Positions 62,945-64,000 of a DNA stretch of 64,000 bases are shown in pieces. How positions within the stretch are numbered: the stretch's first letter is position 1; every line of letters begins with the position of its first letter. A model generated the notes under the pieces. The model was not told the origin of the DNA. It saw nothing but the letters and a program-made list of their open reading frames with translations, and searched no databases. The position numbers were made by a program, and so were the translations under genes. The DNA is from Methylomonas sp. MK1 (lineage in GTDB: Bacteria; Pseudomonadota; Gammaproteobacteria; Methylococcales; Methylomonadaceae), in NCBI RefSeq assembly GCF_000365425.1, contig NZ_AQOV01000001.1:2108001-2172000 (forward strand), read 5' to 3'.

Positions 62945-64000
62945 ATGCACAAACCATACAGTTTAAAGTCAGGGAGTCCCTATCCTCACGGCGCCAAGGT
63001 TAGCGAGGGCGGCGTAAACTTCTCCATCTCCAGCCGCCATGCGACGGACGTGGAACTGCTGCTATTTGCCGAGCCTGACAGCACAAATCCCTTACAAGTC
63101 ATACCCTTACAAAAAGATAAAAACCATACATTTTTCTCGTGGCATGTGTTTGTCGAAGAACTGCCGGTAGGCATCTGGTACGCCTGGCGCATCGACGGCC
63201 CGGACAACACCCGCGAGTCGGGCTTGCGTTTTGATCGCGAAAAATTATTGCTAGACCCTTGGGCTCGCGCAATCAGCGACAAGCTATGGAACCGCGCCGC
63301 CGCCTGCAAGCCCGGCGATAATAGCCAGCATGCCATGCGCGCGGTGGTAGTAGATGATCGTTACGACTGGGAAGGCGATACACCGCTGGCAATCCGTAGC
63401 GAAAAAGCCATTATTTACGAGTTGCATGTCGGCGGTTTTACTCGCCACGCGTCCGCCAAGGTGAAGCACCCAGGTACCTTTATCGGCCTGATCGAAAAAA
63501 TCCCCTATCTGAAAAAGCTGGGCATCACCCATGTCGAATTGCTGCCCATCATGGCCTTCGATGAGCAAGACGTGCCGCCGCATACCGCCGATCTTGGATT
63601 AAAAAACTATTGGGGCTACAGCACGCACAGCTTTTTCAGTCCGCATCCCGGCTATTGCGTCACACCGGAACAGGGTACGCATATCCGCGAGTTCCGCGAT
63701 CTGGTCAAAGCCTTGCATAAGGCCGGCATCGGCGTAATCATGGACGTGGTGTTCAATCACACCTCGGAAGCCGGCGCCGACGGCCCGGTAATTAACTTCA
63801 AAGGCATTACCGGCAACAGCTTTTATTTGACCGACAAGCACGATAAACGCATCTTTCACGACTATACCGGCTGCGGTAACACCGTGAATGCCAATCACCC
63901 GCTGGTGACCAACTTCATCATCAGCTGCCTGGAATACTGGGTGCGGGAAATGCATGTCGACGGCTTTAGATTCGACCTGGCCAGTGCACTGGCCCGCGGC
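62945..64000 (+). CDS. glgX: Glycogen debranching enzyme (GlgX/isoamylase type), 3' partial
   Basis: 352 codons run to the window edge. An N-terminal CBM48-like domain (HGAKVSEGGVNFSISS, PVGIWYAWRIDGP) precedes a GH13 barrel: YELHVGGFTRHASA, region I DVVFNHTSEAG, region II ending DGFRFDLASALARG with the catalytic Asp. It removes alpha-1,6 branches from glycogen. AAGGG precedes the ATG. It diverges from the branching-enzyme operon, so both could share control. Confidence 0.9.
   Translation, partial: MHKPYSLKSGSPYPHGAKVSEGGVNFSISSRHATDVELLLFAEPDSTNPLQVIPLQKDKNHTFFSWHVFVEELPVGIWYAWRIDGPDNTRESGLRFDREKLLLDPWARAISDKLWNRAAACKPGDNSQHAMRAVVVDDRYDWEGDTPLAIRSEKAIIYELHVGGFTRHASAKVKHPGTFIGLIEKIPYLKKLGITHVELLPIMAFDEQDVPPHTADLGLKNYWGYSTHSFFSPHPGYCVTPEQGTHIREFRDLVKALHKAGIGVIMDVVFNHTSEAGADGPVINFKGITGNSFYLTDKHDKRIFHDYTGCGNTVNANHPLVTNFIISCLEYWVREMHVDGFRFDLASALARG

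Noticed and set aside
1..64000. CRISPR array
   Set aside because: No regularly spaced direct repeats were seen anywhere in the window.

Overview
ORGANISM. The window reads as the chromosome of a gammaproteobacterium, most plausibly a type I methanotroph (Methylococcales, Methylomonas-like). Supporting signs are a FlgP/FlgT flagellar lipoprotein pair, a RegB/RegA redox two-component system, glycogen genes that include a GH57 branching enzyme, and two secreted proteins ending in the VPVPGAVWLFGSAMAGL-type sorting tail common in that group. No methane or methanol oxidation gene lies in the window, so the lineage is an inference. LAYOUT. (1) 1-6990 is ordinary core: flgT/flgP-type lipoproteins, rsfS-nadD-proA, an old-yellow-enzyme, an MFS exporter and a tiny membrane protein. 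(2) 7191-17197 is a scarred zone: an IS21-family element has beheaded a hybrid sensor kinase (its receiver-HPt tail and an HD-GYP partner survive), an MHS permease is intact, a cytochrome P450 is truncated against an IS3 remnant, and a second IS21-type element cuts two more genes, one of them a tyrosine integrase. (3) 17340-47787 is a roughly 30 kb genomic island bounded by a 47-bp direct repeat of the 3' end of a tRNA-Lys(TTT) gene, which is intact at 47743-47818. It carries its own tyrosine integrase and AlpA-like protein near the tRNA. Its cargo is a Phd/PIN toxin-antitoxin pair; an oxidase cluster (multicopper oxidase, transglutaminase-like protein, cytochrome-like proteins, LodA-like quinoprotein and LodB-like flavoprotein); a four-gene cassette of lipoprotein, small helical protein, CHAT caspase-like protease and membrane protein; secreted proteins of unknown role; and debris of plasmid/phage replication, SMC-like and YccF-like genes. 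An integrase N-terminal fragment just outside the left repeat suggests a second, tandem island on that side. (4) 47921-57215 returns to chromosome: regB/regA, two His-fronted secreted proteins behind a possible c-di-GMP-I-like leader, a SEC-C/TPR/sulfotransferase protein, radA, a DNA-methyltransferase relic and a VapBC pair. (5) 57282-64000 is a glycogen locus: GH57 branching enzyme, DUF4912 protein, a divergent GlgX-type debranching enzyme, plus a nuclease-fold protein with starch-binding-like modules and a phospholipase D-like protein. MOBILE DNA. Three 2461-bp copies of one IS21-type element sit at 14657, 27645 and 38586, almost identical and all sharing a frameshift in istA. The third has a 7-bp target duplication and interrupts an SMC-like ATPase gene whose frame is restored by removing it. 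A different IS21-type element is at 7191-9801. BEST CANDIDATES FOR SOMETHING NEW. First the CHAT cassette (31551-37410), which has a defence-like makeup and lies in an integrase island; second the LodA-centred secreted oxidase cluster (18492-26874); third the paired secreted proteins with predicted N-terminal histidines (50947-52929). Functions of all three are inferred from sequence only.
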